From an uncultured Prevotellaceae bacterium (GTDB lineage Bacteria > Bacteroidota > Bacteroidia > Bacteroidales > Bacteroidaceae): a DNA stretch of 46,265 nt. Shown one piece after another: positions 31,743 to 40,931 of this stretch (the first letter of the stretch is position 1; each line of letters begins with the position of its first letter). The stretch covers positions 1 through 46,265 of the forward strand of contig ONLY01000023.1 in assembly GCA_900318775.1 (NCBI GenBank), written 5' to 3'. A program made the translations under genes and the position numbers. Under the pieces are notes generated by a model, which saw only the letters and a list, made by a program, of their open reading frames with translations, had not been told where the DNA came from and did not search any database.

Positions 31743-33377
31743 ATGAATCCCAAACTCTTGCTCTTTTTGCCTTGTTTTCTTTTGTCTGTATCGCTATCAG
31801 CAAAAGTAAAATCCCGTCATGGACGTTCGAAAACAGTTGTGCCTGTAGAAGAAATATCTACAAGTAATGCTTCTGATGGCATTCGCCGTAAAATTGGTTC
31901 TAGATTTAATGCTCCATTGAAACCTGAAGGTAGCCCCAAAATTCCAGTTATTTTGGTGCAATTCCCGAACAAAAGATTTATTAGTGGCTTGGAAACTCAC
32001 ATCAATGGGAGTGGTGAAACGGTAAATAATGAGTGCACGACGGCTGAAGATGCCAAAAAGGTGGCTGCCTTTTATGATAAATTCTGTAATGGAGAGGGTG
32101 GTGCGAGTTCTTATTATAAGGGTGCAGGCAGCTATGGCGCCATTCGTGAATATTTCCGCGACCAAAGTGTAGGTCGCTTCACTCCTGAATTTGTAGTGCT
32201 TGGCCCTGTCACGCTTGACAACAACTATCAATATTATGGAGCAAACAATTCCAACGGAGATGATAAAAACAAATCAGCCTTTTATTATGACGCCATTACA
32301 AAAATTATCGCAGAACAAATTGTATGGTCTGATTTTGACAATGACAATAACGGGACAGTAGATATGGCCTTTTTCATCTATGCTGGCCCTGGAGAAAATG
32401 GCGACGACGATGAAGATACTCTGTGGCCCCAAGAACAGCAAAGCGGAGGTTCTCAAGGAGGCGTCTCTTTCGGATGCTATGCATGCTGTAATGAAACCTA
32501 CAACGGCAGAACGGATGGCATTGGCGCATTTATACATGAAATGAGTCATGCAATGGGACTCCCAGATTTCTACGATACTAAATATAACGCATATGGAATG
32601 GACTATTGGGACATTATGGATTCGGGCTGCTATTGTGACGAAAGCCGCCATCCCTGCAACTATACAACTTATGAACGAGACTTTATGGGCTGGACTCCAT
32701 TGATAACACTTTCTCCAGGTTCTTCTCAAACAGTCACACTATATCCCACATCCAATGATGGACAAGGCTACAAGATTGTCAATCCAGAAAATGAGAACGA
32801 GTACTATGTGATTGAAAATCGCCAGAATATAGGCTGGGACATGAAAGTGGGAAATGGGAATGACGCCTATCAATCGCATGGATTGATGGTGACGCATATC
32901 GACTATAATAAGAGCCTATGGAGCAGCAATCAGGTCAATACAGCAGCAAAGCATCAGCGCATGACCATTATTCCTGCAGATGGGATACTCGATTCTTATA
33001 TATTTGTCGATACAAGTGCAGCATTCGAGAAATATATTCTTTCCGCAATGGGAGATTTATATCCAGGCACGAAGCAAGTGACAGAACTAACGGGTGAACA
33101 AGCCTATGTCTTCACAGATACAGGCGATTATCCTCATCAAATGAACCAACCGCTCACAGACATCACAGAACATCATGACGGTACCATTACTTTGACATTC
33201 TGTGGCGATGCAACAGCGATTTCATCTCTGTTTGCCAACACTGAAGAAAATGTGCCCGTATATAATGCTGCTGGAGTTCTGGTTGGCCATACAACTGTTG
33301 AATACGGAAAACCAATCCATCTTCCATCTTTCCCTGGCATTTACTTTGTAAAAGGGGAAAAGTATCTAAAGAAATAG
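31743..33377 (+). CDS. secreted M6 family metalloprotease
   Basis: 544 aa from the ATG at 31743 (an ATG at 31737 would add two residues). A signal peptide 'LLLFLPCFLLSVSLSA' is followed by a short propeptide and the M6 catalytic domain. Zinc-binding H-E-M-S-H lies in 'FIHEMSHAMGLPDFYD', the expected extended motif H-E-x-x-H-x-x-G-x-x-D. The last ~50 residues form a short beta domain ending 'PGIYFVKGEKYLKK', the type of C-terminal tail found on secreted Prevotella proteins. The family includes InhA-like proteases that cleave host proteins. It is monocistronic by context. Confidence 0.93.
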   Translation: MNPKLLLFLPCFLLSVSLSAKVKSRHGRSKTVVPVEEISTSNASDGIRRKIGSRFNAPLKPEGSPKIPVILVQFPNKRFISGLETHINGSGETVNNECTTAEDAKKVAAFYDKFCNGEGGASSYYKGAGSYGAIREYFRDQSVGRFTPEFVVLGPVTLDNNYQYYGANNSNGDDKNKSAFYYDAITKIIAEQIVWSDFDNDNNGTVDMAFFIYAGPGENGDDDEDTLWPQEQQSGGSQGGVSFGCYACCNETYNGRTDGIGAFIHEMSHAMGLPDFYDTKYNAYGMDYWDIMDSGCYCDESRHPCNYTTYERDFMGWTPLITLSPGSSQTVTLYPTSNDGQGYKIVNPENENEYYVIENRQNIGWDMKVGNGNDAYQSHGLMVTHIDYNKSLWSSNQVNTAAKHQRMTIIPADGILDSYIFVDTSAAFEKYILSAMGDLYPGTKQVTELTGEQAYVFTDTGDYPHQMNQPLTDITEHHDGTITLTFCGDATAISSLFANTEENVPVYNAAGVLVGHTTVEYGKPIHLPSFPGIYFVKGEKYLKK

Positions 33378-33715
33378 TATTCCCGAAATCAGGATGCGTT
33401 CCAGCGGTCTGTTATGCTGTTTTACAAAATAGCAGTCCTGCCGCTGTCGAAATGGGCAAGTGAATAATGCAAAAACTGTATTTAACATAATCGTGATTAT
33501 ATCATTATTGAATCAGTGGCGTTTATTGCTTCAGGTGCATTTCATGGAGCAATCCTCCAATCTATATACTTATGTAGAAAACAAGAACACTACAAATAGA
33601 TGATTAGACTTGAAGATAAGTACAGAAATACGAGTATGACCCACTTGTGGCACAATATGTTGAAGAATATTTCGTTATCAATTACAATAGCAGCATTGAT
33701 GGCTATTGAACGTGA
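33378..33715 (+). other. gene-free stretch with a compound hairpin
   Basis: No credible gene. CAGCGG (33402-33407) pairs with CCGCTG (33441-33446), enclosing an inner GCTGTTTT/AAAATAGC hairpin (33416-33433). It may end the protease transcript, though no T run follows. The rest is AT-rich and presumably holds the TonB-receptor promoter; I could not place a convincing -7 box. A 48-codon frame at 33600 overlaps the receptor start and shows no family features. Confidence 0.4.
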
Positions 33716-36118
33716 ATGGCAAGACATATCATTTTTAAATATATAAAAACAACATTATTGATGTGGCTGTTGGGTATGGTTAGTAGCCATGCCCAAACTG
33801 TTGTGATTAAAGGCAAAGTTGTCGATGACAAGCAATCACCGCTGGAATTAGCACAAGTCCGTGTTGAAGGAACTGGATGTGGAACTATGTGCAACTTGAA
33901 AGGCGAATATCGCTTTTCTTGCCAAAGTGCGGACTCTATGGTTGTTGTCTTCTCCATGTTGGGCTACGAGACAAGAAAACGCCTCTTGCAAAACCCTGTA
34001 GATTCCGTTGTACTTAACATAATGTTGCCGTCTTTAGGTTATGAATTAGGCGAAGTGGAAGTAACCGACATCCGTAGGCAGACAAGCACAATGACCGATG
34101 TAAACATGAAAGACATGAAGCACATGGGCAATGCAAGCGGCGGCGGTGTTGAAAGGCTGATAACGAGTCAAGCCGGTGTTTCCACACACAATGAATTATC
34201 CTCTCAATACAATGTGAGAGGTGGTTCTTTTGATGAAAACTCCGTGTACATCAATGGCATAGAAGTCTATCGTCCTTTGTTGATTCGTAGCGGACAGCAG
34301 GAAGGATTGAGTATCATCAATCCAGACATGGTGGAAAAGATTGGCTTCTCAGCCGGTGGTTTTGAGGCGCGTTATGGAGAAAAGATGTCAAGCGTCTTAG
34401 ATATCACATACAAAAAGGCACAAGGTTTTGAAGGCAGCGTGAGTGCCAGTTTGTTGGGAGCCAGCGCATACATTGGCTATGGAACAGAGAAGTTCTCCAT
34501 GACGCATGCAGTCCGTTACAAGACAATGAAGAACCTCTTAGGAACCTTGGAGACTAAAGGCGAATATGAACCACGGGATTTTGACTATCAAACCTATCTC
34601 AGTTGGAGCCCCAATCAGCGATGGACCCTCGACGCTATGGGTGTCATATCCACGAATGACTATAAATTCGTACCCAAAACCCGAACCACAAAGTTTGGAA
34701 CCTCCGAAGATGTAAAGGAATTCAAAGTGTATTTTGATGGCAGTGAACGTGATAAGTTCTACACCTATTTCGGAGCATTGTCATTGACACATCATTTCAA
34801 CAAAATGAACTCATTGACGTTCAACTGGTCGGGCTTTAAGACACAAGAACGTGAGACGTATGACATCAATGGCGAATATTGGCTGAACAATGAAGGCGAC
34901 GACGAAAGTTTGGGTATAGGCACATACCATGAACATGCCAGAAACCGATTAAACGCGCGCATGATGAATCTAGGCGTAGTGGGACACCATCGTTTCACGA
35001 GCCATCAATTGCGATATGGCGCGTTAATCAAGATGGAAAAAGTGGATGAAACCATGAAAGAATGGGAAATGAGGGATTCTGCAGGCTATTCACTCCCCCA
35101 CTCCTCCGACCGCCTCGATTTGATATACAATATGTCATCCGTAAATAAAGAAAAATCAAAGCATTACGAGTTTTTCTTGCAGGATACATGGAGAAAAGAA
35201 TTTGAAGACGGAAGCATCGTGCTGAACTATGGTGTCAGATTGACACATTGGGATTGGAACAACGAAACACTGTTCTCGCCTCGAGCCACTGTAGCCTTCA
35301 CGCCAGCCAACAACGAGAACCTGGTATACCGTTTCTCCACTGGCGTTTATTATCAAACACCCTTTTACAAGGAGATGCGTGATACATTAACAGTAAATGG
35401 CAACACATCCGCATTTTTGAGGAAAGACATCAAGTCACAGCGCAGCATTCACTTTGTCTTGGGAATGGAATACAAGTTCCGTGTGGGATTAAGACCTTTC
35501 AAGTTCACGGCAGAGGCGTATTACAAAGCCCTGAACAATTTAATCCCATACAATGTAGATAATGTACGTGTGGTATATTATGGTGGAAACATTGCAAAAG
35601 GATATGCTGCAGGTCTTGACATGAAGATATATGGAGAATTTGTGCCAGGCACTGATTCGTGGGTAAGCATGGGCATCATGAAGACAGAGGAAAAGATTGG
35701 CGGCAGCGCGTATGTTCCGCGTCCCACAGACCAACGTTTGAATTTCTCGATGTTCTTCAGCGACTACTTCCCCAATACAGACAGATGGAAAGTCACCGTA
35801 CAGGGCCACTATGCAGGTGGTTTGCCATTTGGTCCTCCTCATTCAGGACGCGAGAAGCAAGTCTTCCGTATGCCCAGTTACAAACGTGTGGATATGGGAA
35901 TCAGCTATCGCCTGCTGAACAACGAAAATCGTCATAACCACACGCCGGTTGGCCGTATATTCCGTAACATATGGATGGGGGTTGACGTGTTCAATGTGTT
36001 AGACATCTCAAACGTGAACAGTTATTATTGGGTCACAGACATAGCAAATCATCAATACGCTGTGCCAAATTACTTGACGGGACGTCAAATAAATGCACGT
36101 TTGTTGTTTGAGTTTTAA
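33716..36118 (+). CDS. TonB-dependent receptor with carboxypeptidase-like regulatory domain
   Basis: 800 aa. Signal peptide at residues 1-26 ('LLMWLLGMVSSHAQ'). A CarboxypepD-reg-like domain follows ('VIKGKVVDDKQSPLELAQVR ... LKGEYRFSC'). Then comes a plug domain with 'ERLITSQAGVSTHNELSSQY', 'VRGGSFDENSVYINGIEVY' and 'GGFEARYGEKMSSVLDI'. The remainder is the 22-strand barrel, ending in the aromatic residue of 'ARLLFEF', typical of outer-membrane proteins. It imports a large ligand across the outer membrane using TonB energy. No SusD partner is adjacent, so it is not a standard polysaccharide-utilisation pair. The substrate cannot be read. Confidence 0.93.
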   Translation: MARHIIFKYIKTTLLMWLLGMVSSHAQTVVIKGKVVDDKQSPLELAQVRVEGTGCGTMCNLKGEYRFSCQSADSMVVVFSMLGYETRKRLLQNPVDSVVLNIMLPSLGYELGEVEVTDIRRQTSTMTDVNMKDMKHMGNASGGGVERLITSQAGVSTHNELSSQYNVRGGSFDENSVYINGIEVYRPLLIRSGQQEGLSIINPDMVEKIGFSAGGFEARYGEKMSSVLDITYKKAQGFEGSVSASLLGASAYIGYGTEKFSMTHAVRYKTMKNLLGTLETKGEYEPRDFDYQTYLSWSPNQRWTLDAMGVISTNDYKFVPKTRTTKFGTSEDVKEFKVYFDGSERDKFYTYFGALSLTHHFNKMNSLTFNWSGFKTQERETYDINGEYWLNNEGDDESLGIGTYHEHARNRLNARMMNLGVVGHHRFTSHQLRYGALIKMEKVDETMKEWEMRDSAGYSLPHSSDRLDLIYNMSSVNKEKSKHYEFFLQDTWRKEFEDGSIVLNYGVRLTHWDWNNETLFSPRATVAFTPANNENLVYRFSTGVYYQTPFYKEMRDTLTVNGNTSAFLRKDIKSQRSIHFVLGMEYKFRVGLRPFKFTAEAYYKALNNLIPYNVDNVRVVYYGGNIAKGYAAGLDMKIYGEFVPGTDSWVSMGIMKTEEKIGGSAYVPRPTDQRLNFSMFFSDYFPNTDRWKVTVQGHYAGGLPFGPPHSGREKQVFRMPSYKRVDMGISYRLLNNENRHNHTPVGRIFRNIWMGVDVFNVLDISNVNSYYWVTDIANHQYAVPNYLTGRQINARLLFEF

Positions 36119-36128
36119 GAATAATCAG

Positions 36129-36185
36129 TACATTTGCACATTATTAGGACTTAATTAAAACTTACAAGTATAATACAAGTATAAT
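36129..36185 (+). promoter_or_regulatory. panB promoter and tandem 11-bp duplication in the leader
   Basis: TACATTTG (36129-36136) fits the -7 consensus. ACAAGTATAAT is present twice in perfect tandem (36164-36174 and 36175-36185), ending one base before the panB start codon. Confidence 0.55.
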
Positions 36186-36186
36186 A

Positions 36187-37008
36187 ATGGCAGGATATTT
36201 AGTTGAAGACCAGCGCAAGGTCACTACTCATAGGCTTATTCAGATGAAAGCAGAAGGTAAAAAGATCGCCATGCTTACATCATACGATTATACAACAGCA
36301 AGCATTACAGATGCAGCAGGAATGGATGTTATCCTTGTTGGCGATTCAGCCAGCAACGTGATGGCAGGAAACTGGACCACACTCCCTATTACACTCGATC
36401 AGATGATTTACCATGCGAAAAGCGTGGTACGTGGCGTAAAACGTGCGTTGGTCATCTGCGACATGCCTTTTGGCACCTATCAAGTGAATGAGGCAGAAGC
36501 AGTGGCTAATGCCATACGCATCATGAAAGAAACGCATTGCGACGCGCTCAAGCTGGAAGGAGGCGTAGAAATTATTCCAGCAGTGAGAAAAATTCTTGAT
36601 GCAGGCATTCCAATCTGTGGACACCTGGGGTTGACACCCCAAGCCATCAACAAGTTTGGAACTTATACTGTTCGCGCAAAAGAAGAGGCAGAAGCAAAGA
36701 AACTTGTCAGCGATGCACATGCATTGGAAGACGCAGGCTGTTTTGCGGTAGTGCTCGAAAAGATTCCAGCCACATTGGCTGCACAAGTGACCAGTGAGCT
36801 CCATATCCCAGTCATTGGCATCGGTGCTGGTGGCGCATGCGACGGACAAGTTCTCGTAGTGGCAGACATGCTGGGCATGACCCGCGGCTTCTCTCCTAAA
36901 TTCCTGCGTCGCTATGCAGACCTCAACACCATCATGACTGATGCAATCGGTCACTATGTAGAGGACGTCAAGGAAGGCAACTTTCCGAACAAGGACGAAC
37001 AATATTAA
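36187..37008 (+). CDS. panB: 3-methyl-2-oxobutanoate hydroxymethyltransferase
   Basis: 273 aa, normal length. It transfers a hydroxymethyl group from 5,10-methylene-tetrahydrofolate to ketoisovalerate, the first committed step to pantothenate and coenzyme A. Motifs seen are '[20 protein letters not shown]', '[11 protein letters not shown]' (G-D-S metal region), 'KLEGGVEI' with the catalytic-site Glu region, '[10 protein letters not shown]' and '[16 protein letters not shown]'. panC and panD are not nearby. pgk follows 53 bp later, possibly on the same transcript. Confidence 0.97.
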   Translation: MAGYLVEDQRKVTTHRLIQMKAEGKKIAMLTSYDYTTASITDAAGMDVILVGDSASNVMAGNWTTLPITLDQMIYHAKSVVRGVKRALVICDMPFGTYQVNEAEAVANAIRIMKETHCDALKLEGGVEIIPAVRKILDAGIPICGHLGLTPQAINKFGTYTVRAKEEAEAKKLVSDAHALEDAGCFAVVLEKIPATLAAQVTSELHIPVIGIGAGGACDGQVLVVADMLGMTRGFSPKFLRRYADLNTIMTDAIGHYVEDVKEGNFPNKDEQY

Positions 37009-37061
37009 GACATAGAAACAAATCATCATTTATAAATAACAAATCATTTAATCTAAGTATT

Positions 37062-38330
37062 ATGACTATTAATGAGTACAATTTTGCCGGTAAAAAGGCA
37101 ATCGTGCGTGTAGATTTCAATGTGCCAATCCAGAATGGTGTCATCACCGACGACACTCGTATTCGTGGTGCAGTCCCCACCCTCAAGCTCATCCTTGAAA
37201 AAGGTGGTGCTCTCATCATCATGTCCCACATGGGCAAGCCAAAGGGCAAGGTAAAGCCAGAACTCTCTCTGAAGCAGATTGTTCCTGCTGTCAGCGAGGC
37301 TCTTGGTGTTCCTGTACAGTTTGCAGAGGACTGCCAGAAGGCAGACGCACAGGCTGCAGCATTGAAGCCAGGTGAAGTTCTTCTCCTTGAGAACCTCCGC
37401 TACTATCCTGAAGAGGAAGGAAAGCCAGTAGGCGTAGAGAAAGGCACTCCTGAATACGAAGAGGCTAAGAAGGCCATGAAGGCAAGCCAGAAAGAGTTTG
37501 CCAAGAAGCTCGCTTCATACGCTGACTGCTGGGTAATGGACGCCTTTGGTACAGCTCACCGCAAGCACGCTTCTACAGCTGTTATCGCTGACTACTTCGA
37601 CAAGAAGGATGTCATGCTGGGTCTTCTCATGGAGAAGGAAGTGCAGGCTGTTGACAATGTGCTCAACAACATCAAGCGCCCATTTGTAGCCATCATGGGT
37701 GGTTCAAAGGTTTCCACCAAGATTGGCATTATCGAGAACTTGCTCGGCAAGGTGGACAAGCTCATCCTCTGCGGTGGCATGACTTACACCTTCATGAAGG
37801 CTCACGGCGGCAACATTGGTGATTCTATCGTTGAGTTGGACAAGCTTGATGTAGCTCTTGGCGTTGAGAAGATGGCAAAGGAGAATGGCGTAGAGCTCGT
37901 GCTCGGTGAGGATTCAGTATGCTGCACAGGCTACGACTTCTCTACATTCTCAGTGAAGCCAGGTGCAGAGATTAAGACATTCCCATCTAACGCTATCGAA
38001 GATGGCTGGGACGGTCTTGACGCAGGTCCTAAGAGCCGCGAGAAGTTCGCTAAGGCAATCGAAGGCGCAAAGACCATTCTTTGGAACGGTCCTGCAGGTT
38101 GCTTCGAGTGCGAGGAGTTCACACCAGGTTCTCGTGCTGTAGGTGAGGCAGTTGCAAAGGCTACAGCAGAAGGAGCCTTCTCACTCATCGGTGGTGGTGA
38201 CTCTGTAGCATGTGTAAACAAGTTCGGTCTTGCTGACAAAGTATCTTACATCTCTACAGGTGGTGGTGCTCTTCTCGAGGCTATCGAGGGCAAAGTGCTT
38301 CCTGGCATCGCAGCCGTTAAGGGTGAATAA
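37062..38330 (+). CDS. pgk: phosphoglycerate kinase
   Basis: 422 aa, slightly longer than the ~390 of many bacteria because of an insertion around residues 125-150 that is common in Bacteroidetes. Substrate-binding '[10 protein letters not shown]', '[13 protein letters not shown]', '[15 protein letters not shown]' and the nucleotide-loop '[15 protein letters not shown]' are intact. It makes ATP from 1,3-bisphosphoglycerate in glycolysis. Codon choice is visibly more uniform and GC-richer than in the downstream island, as expected for a highly expressed gene. It ends at a strong hairpin. Confidence 0.98.
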   Translation: MTINEYNFAGKKAIVRVDFNVPIQNGVITDDTRIRGAVPTLKLILEKGGALIIMSHMGKPKGKVKPELSLKQIVPAVSEALGVPVQFAEDCQKADAQAAALKPGEVLLLENLRYYPEEEGKPVGVEKGTPEYEEAKKAMKASQKEFAKKLASYADCWVMDAFGTAHRKHASTAVIADYFDKKDVMLGLLMEKEVQAVDNVLNNIKRPFVAIMGGSKVSTKIGIIENLLGKVDKLILCGGMTYTFMKAHGGNIGDSIVELDKLDVALGVEKMAKENGVELVLGEDSVCCTGYDFSTFSVKPGAEIKTFPSNAIEDGWDGLDAGPKSREKFAKAIEGAKTILWNGPAGCFECEEFTPGSRAVGEAVAKATAEGAFSLIGGGDSVACVNKFGLADKVSYISTGGGALLEAIEGKVLPGIAAVKGE

Positions 38331-38358
38331 GAAATAAGGGCTACAAACCCTATTTCAA

Positions 38359-38562
38359 TCATGAAGGGGAGGAATCATACAAATGGTTCCTCCCCGTATT
38401 GTTTACTTCTGCTCGATTATCACACCCTACAATTAGGTTTGCAATAACAAAAGCCAGCAACAGCCCGAACACAAACGACAGCACCATGTAAAACTTCATT
38501 TTCTTCTCTGTTGACTTCTGAACGTCAACCTTCTCTTCTTTTTCATTCTTTTCCATAATCAT
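38359..38562 (-). CDS. small single-span membrane protein
   Basis: About 67 aa from the ATG at 38562 (65 from the ATG at 38556). A charged N-terminus (M-E-K-N-E-K-E-E-K) is followed by one hydrophobic span at about residues 25-47 ('FYMVLSFVFGLLLAFVIANL') and a short polar tail with a Cys. Its start lies just beyond the stop of the zinc-ribbon gene (TAATAATTTGATAATG), so it is probably the last gene of the island. Its 3' end runs through the pgk terminator hairpin. Not recognised; short length limits confidence. Confidence 0.5.
   Translation of the reverse strand: MIMEKNEKEEKVDVQKSTEKKMKFYMVLSFVFGLLLAFVIANLIVGCDNRAEVNNTGRNHLYDSSPS
38366..38395. terminator. pgk terminator hairpin
   Basis: GGGGAGGAA (38366-38374) and TTCCTCCCC (38387-38395) form a 9-bp stem, extendable by three pairs including one G-U, with a 6-nt loop. 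The tail (GTATTGTTTAC) is only weakly T-rich. It overlaps the end of the convergent small membrane-protein gene. Confidence 0.75.
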
Positions 38563-38564
38563 TA

Positions 38565-39206
38565 TCAAATTATTAGTTCAAAAACTTCAGTATCATCGAC
38601 TTCCATTCTCTTCCTGATGCCATCATAATAGATTTTGTCAAATCCCTCCAAGTTCTCAAAGCATTCCGACTCAAAAAAATCTTCACACAACATACCGATT
38701 TCTCGAAGTAATTCTGGTATGAGCAAGGGATGCAAATTATCTGGTTTGTTCTTGGATCCAATAAAATCCCAAATGACATTGCTGATATAGCCCCACTCTT
38801 CTTCTGAGAATTCAGCCACACAGTCACGATAGTAGTAATCATTATATGCTTGAATAAGACGTAGGCGAATCATGTCTATATCTTTCTCATCTACCTTTTG
38901 AATTGGATTGCGATTTTCTCTTTCATCCATGAACTGAGTATAAGCTTCTTTCCACTCTGGATATGAAAGTTCACCTTGCTCTAAAGATGGTTTTTCCCCA
39001 TGTTCGGATTTTTGTTTGTATTGCAAATAATACTTACCACAATGATGACATTTCTGAACAGGAGACACTTCTGGTAACATAGGTGCTCGCATCCTTAGGT
39101 CGGACCAGTAACGTGCTCCGATAGTGTTTCCAGACATCAAACTCAGCAATTCTTTCTTTTCGCCGCAATACGGGCAATAAACGATACGTGCATAACCTGG
39201 CTGCAT
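38565..39206 (-). CDS. zinc-ribbon protein of unknown function
   Basis: 213 aa from the ATG at 39206; the longer frame to 39314 adds 36 residues before a natural-looking start 'MQPGYARIVYCPYCG'. Two C-x-x-C pairs (C11/C14 and C53/C56) form a zinc ribbon, with 'GNTIGARYWSDLRMRAP' between them. The rest is acidic and helical ('RLRLIQAYNDYYYRDC'). No signal peptide. It lies 91 bp after the HEAT-like gene and just before the small membrane-protein gene. I do not recognise a named family. The context suggests an adaptor in the 38-46 kb island. Confidence 0.7.
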   Translation of the reverse strand: MQPGYARIVYCPYCGEKKELLSLMSGNTIGARYWSDLRMRAPMLPEVSPVQKCHHCGKYYLQYKQKSEHGEKPSLEQGELSYPEWKEAYTQFMDERENRNPIQKVDEKDIDMIRLRLIQAYNDYYYRDCVAEFSEEEWGYISNVIWDFIGSKNKPDNLHPLLIPELLREIGMLCEDFFESECFENLEGFDKIYYDGIRKRMEVDDTEVFELII

Positions 39207-39297
39207 AATTATTATGTTGTTTAGACTATTAATAGATTCTTTTAACCAAATTCTTTTTCCATGAATCAAAGACACTGGAACGATTGGCGAATACACG

Positions 39298-39717
39298 CTA
39301 TATCTTTTTCTCATGTGCGATTCCCCATTTCACATCTTGTTTGGTTGTTCCTTTCTTGAAATAAGAAATGATTTTTACTTGATCGTCAGGAGAAGCTTCT
39401 TTATAGCGTCTTTTCAACTCCATACGTGCCCATTTCACATTGTTGCCACCTTTCTCTATCAGCATTGCACCAAGTTCATCAATAGTGCTTGTGGCTATTA
39501 GCTGTTCATGTTGTTCTATTTGTTCTTTGAAAAGAACCTTAACAGCCTCCTTCCTAACTTCATCTTGTTTGGTTAACCAACGGCAAGACAATAGAAGAAC
39601 TAGTTCTTCACGAGATAATGATGGCAATCGGGACACGCAATCCTTAATTGCTTGTTCATCCCACTTCCCATAGAATGCTTTCTTGCATTCATTTACGATG
39701 TATGCGTAATTATTCAT
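39298..39717 (-). CDS. HEAT-like helical protein
   Basis: 139 aa, entirely helical, with pairs of amphipathic helices such as 'QAIKDCVSRLPSLSREELVL', 'QDEVRKEAVKVLFKEQIEQH' and 'NNVKWARMELKRRYKEASP' that resemble HEAT or ARM units. No catalytic motif, signal peptide or membrane span. The start codon lies inside one arm of the 11-bp inverted repeat described at 39716-39759. Probably a scaffold or regulatory protein of the island; the family was not recognised. Confidence 0.65.
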   Translation of the reverse strand: MNNYAYIVNECKKAFYGKWDEQAIKDCVSRLPSLSREELVLLLSCRWLTKQDEVRKEAVKVLFKEQIEQHEQLIATSTIDELGAMLIEKGGNNVKWARMELKRRYKEASPDDQVKIISYFKKGTTKQDVKWGIAHEKKI

Positions 39718-39759
39718 TGTGAGTATTTTTGAGGTTTAGGCCACAAAGATACTCACAAT
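39716..39759 (-). promoter_or_regulatory. promoter with perfect 11-bp inverted repeat (candidate operator)
   Basis: ATTGTGAGTAT (39716-39726) and ATACTCACAAT (39749-39759) are perfect inverse copies with 22 bp between them, so their centres are 33 bp (about three helical turns) apart. The upstream arm overlaps the minus-strand -7 box TATCTTTG (39744-39751) and the downstream arm covers the start codon of the HEAT-like gene. Because one arm lies upstream of the expected transcription start, this fits a DNA operator better than an RNA hairpin. Confidence 0.65.
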
Positions 39760-39812
39760 AATTCTATAAAAACATATAAAAACAATCCACAAGGCTTGTG
39801 AAAATGTGATCT

Positions 39813-40925
39813 TTATTCCCAAATCACCAAGTCATGAGGCAATATGATTTTCTTTGCCTTGCCTCGTTCTCCTGTTATAAAGTAGTTCTTGGCCAAGTGT
39901 TCATCAAACTTCTCAACAAAAGCCGCACGGATTCGAGCACATTTCTCATTGATGGAATTCAGAAATGGATTGGTGACATCCTCAATACTTTGTAATGAAC
40001 GGGTGTTCAATCCCAAAGGACGCAACTCGTTATAGATATCAATTAGTTCCTGTCGATAATCTGGCAGATGCTTAAATATGATACCTTCTGGATGCTTTAG
40101 GAACAGGAAGAAAATGGCCTTTACGAGAGGTTCCATCTTAATCGTCATATCATTATAATCCGGCAAAAGGATCTCATACTTCTTGGTGATGACGAGTCTG
40201 CTTAGTTTCTCGTTCTGATGAAGAATATCTTCCAGCAACGCCAATGGCACACCACACTTTTGTAATTCGGCAATCTGCTTCTTGAACAACTGCAATTTAT
40301 TCCGTGTTTGATGGTCAAAAGACTCAAACATGTTATCTGCATAGTTCTCATCCTTTTTATACTGAGTGCAATATAATCCGCTATGACCGATACCTCTACT
40401 CTCAGCTGATAGACGGCGCTTTTCTACTTTCTCACTATGTTCTCTTAGTATTTCTGCAATCTGTTCCTTATATGAGAGGGCTTTGTTATTCAATCCAACT
40501 AAGGGATAGTAATCATACACAGAAAGCCCATTGCCTATCTTTTCCTTATAGAACAGGAAGCCTGGTTTCAAGAAACGTGCATCGTCTGGATCTTCCAGAT
40601 AATCTAATATATCTGTCGTTTTAACCTCTGGAATCTTTTGTACGCCAAAATCCCTTGACAAATATGGGAATTGGTATAATACGGTTTTGCGTTGCTTAAG
40701 TTTGGCGGACAAACTTGGCAAATATGTAATCTCAGTATAATTGTATTCTGGCTTGTTGAATGTCACTCTTTGCAACCACCACCTCCACATCCGCAGATAA
40801 CAATTCATCTTCTTGTGATACTCGTTCTCTATGTAGATGGCTCCAGAGAAATCAGCATCAGGAAGATCTTTAAAAAACACAAGGCAAGAGTTACGCCTAC
40901 TTTTTATGTCATTATAGTCAATCAT
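39813..40925 (-). CDS. unknown protein of the accessory island
   Basis: 370 aa, no signal peptide or membrane span. The N-terminal third is rich in aromatic residues ('MNCYLRMWRWWLQRVTF'). The C-terminal ~150 residues look like a compact helical or winged-helix domain: 'PLVKAIFFLFLKHPEGIIF', 'YRQELIDIYNELRPLGL', 'NPFLNSINEKCARIRAAFVE' and 'ITGERGKAKKIILPHDLVIW'. I recall similar C-termini in other unnamed Bacteroidetes proteins, but could not confirm this. It follows the leucine-rich-repeat gene by 6 bp and is co-transcribed with it. Confidence 0.65.
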   Translation of the reverse strand: MIDYNDIKSRRNSCLVFFKDLPDADFSGAIYIENEYHKKMNCYLRMWRWWLQRVTFNKPEYNYTEITYLPSLSAKLKQRKTVLYQFPYLSRDFGVQKIPEVKTTDILDYLEDPDDARFLKPGFLFYKEKIGNGLSVYDYYPLVGLNNKALSYKEQIAEILREHSEKVEKRRLSAESRGIGHSGLYCTQYKKDENYADNMFESFDHQTRNKLQLFKKQIAELQKCGVPLALLEDILHQNEKLSRLVITKKYEILLPDYNDMTIKMEPLVKAIFFLFLKHPEGIIFKHLPDYRQELIDIYNELRPLGLNTRSLQSIEDVTNPFLNSINEKCARIRAAFVEKFDEHLAKNYFITGERGKAKKIILPHDLVIWE

Positions 40926-40931
40926 GTTTCC

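Noticed and set aside
33600..33746. Possible 48-codon gene before the TonB receptor
   Set aside because: It overlaps the receptor start out of frame, has no RBS or promoter and no recognisable features.
36346..37029. 227-aa minus-strand frame
   Set aside because: Antisense to panB; no recognisable motif.
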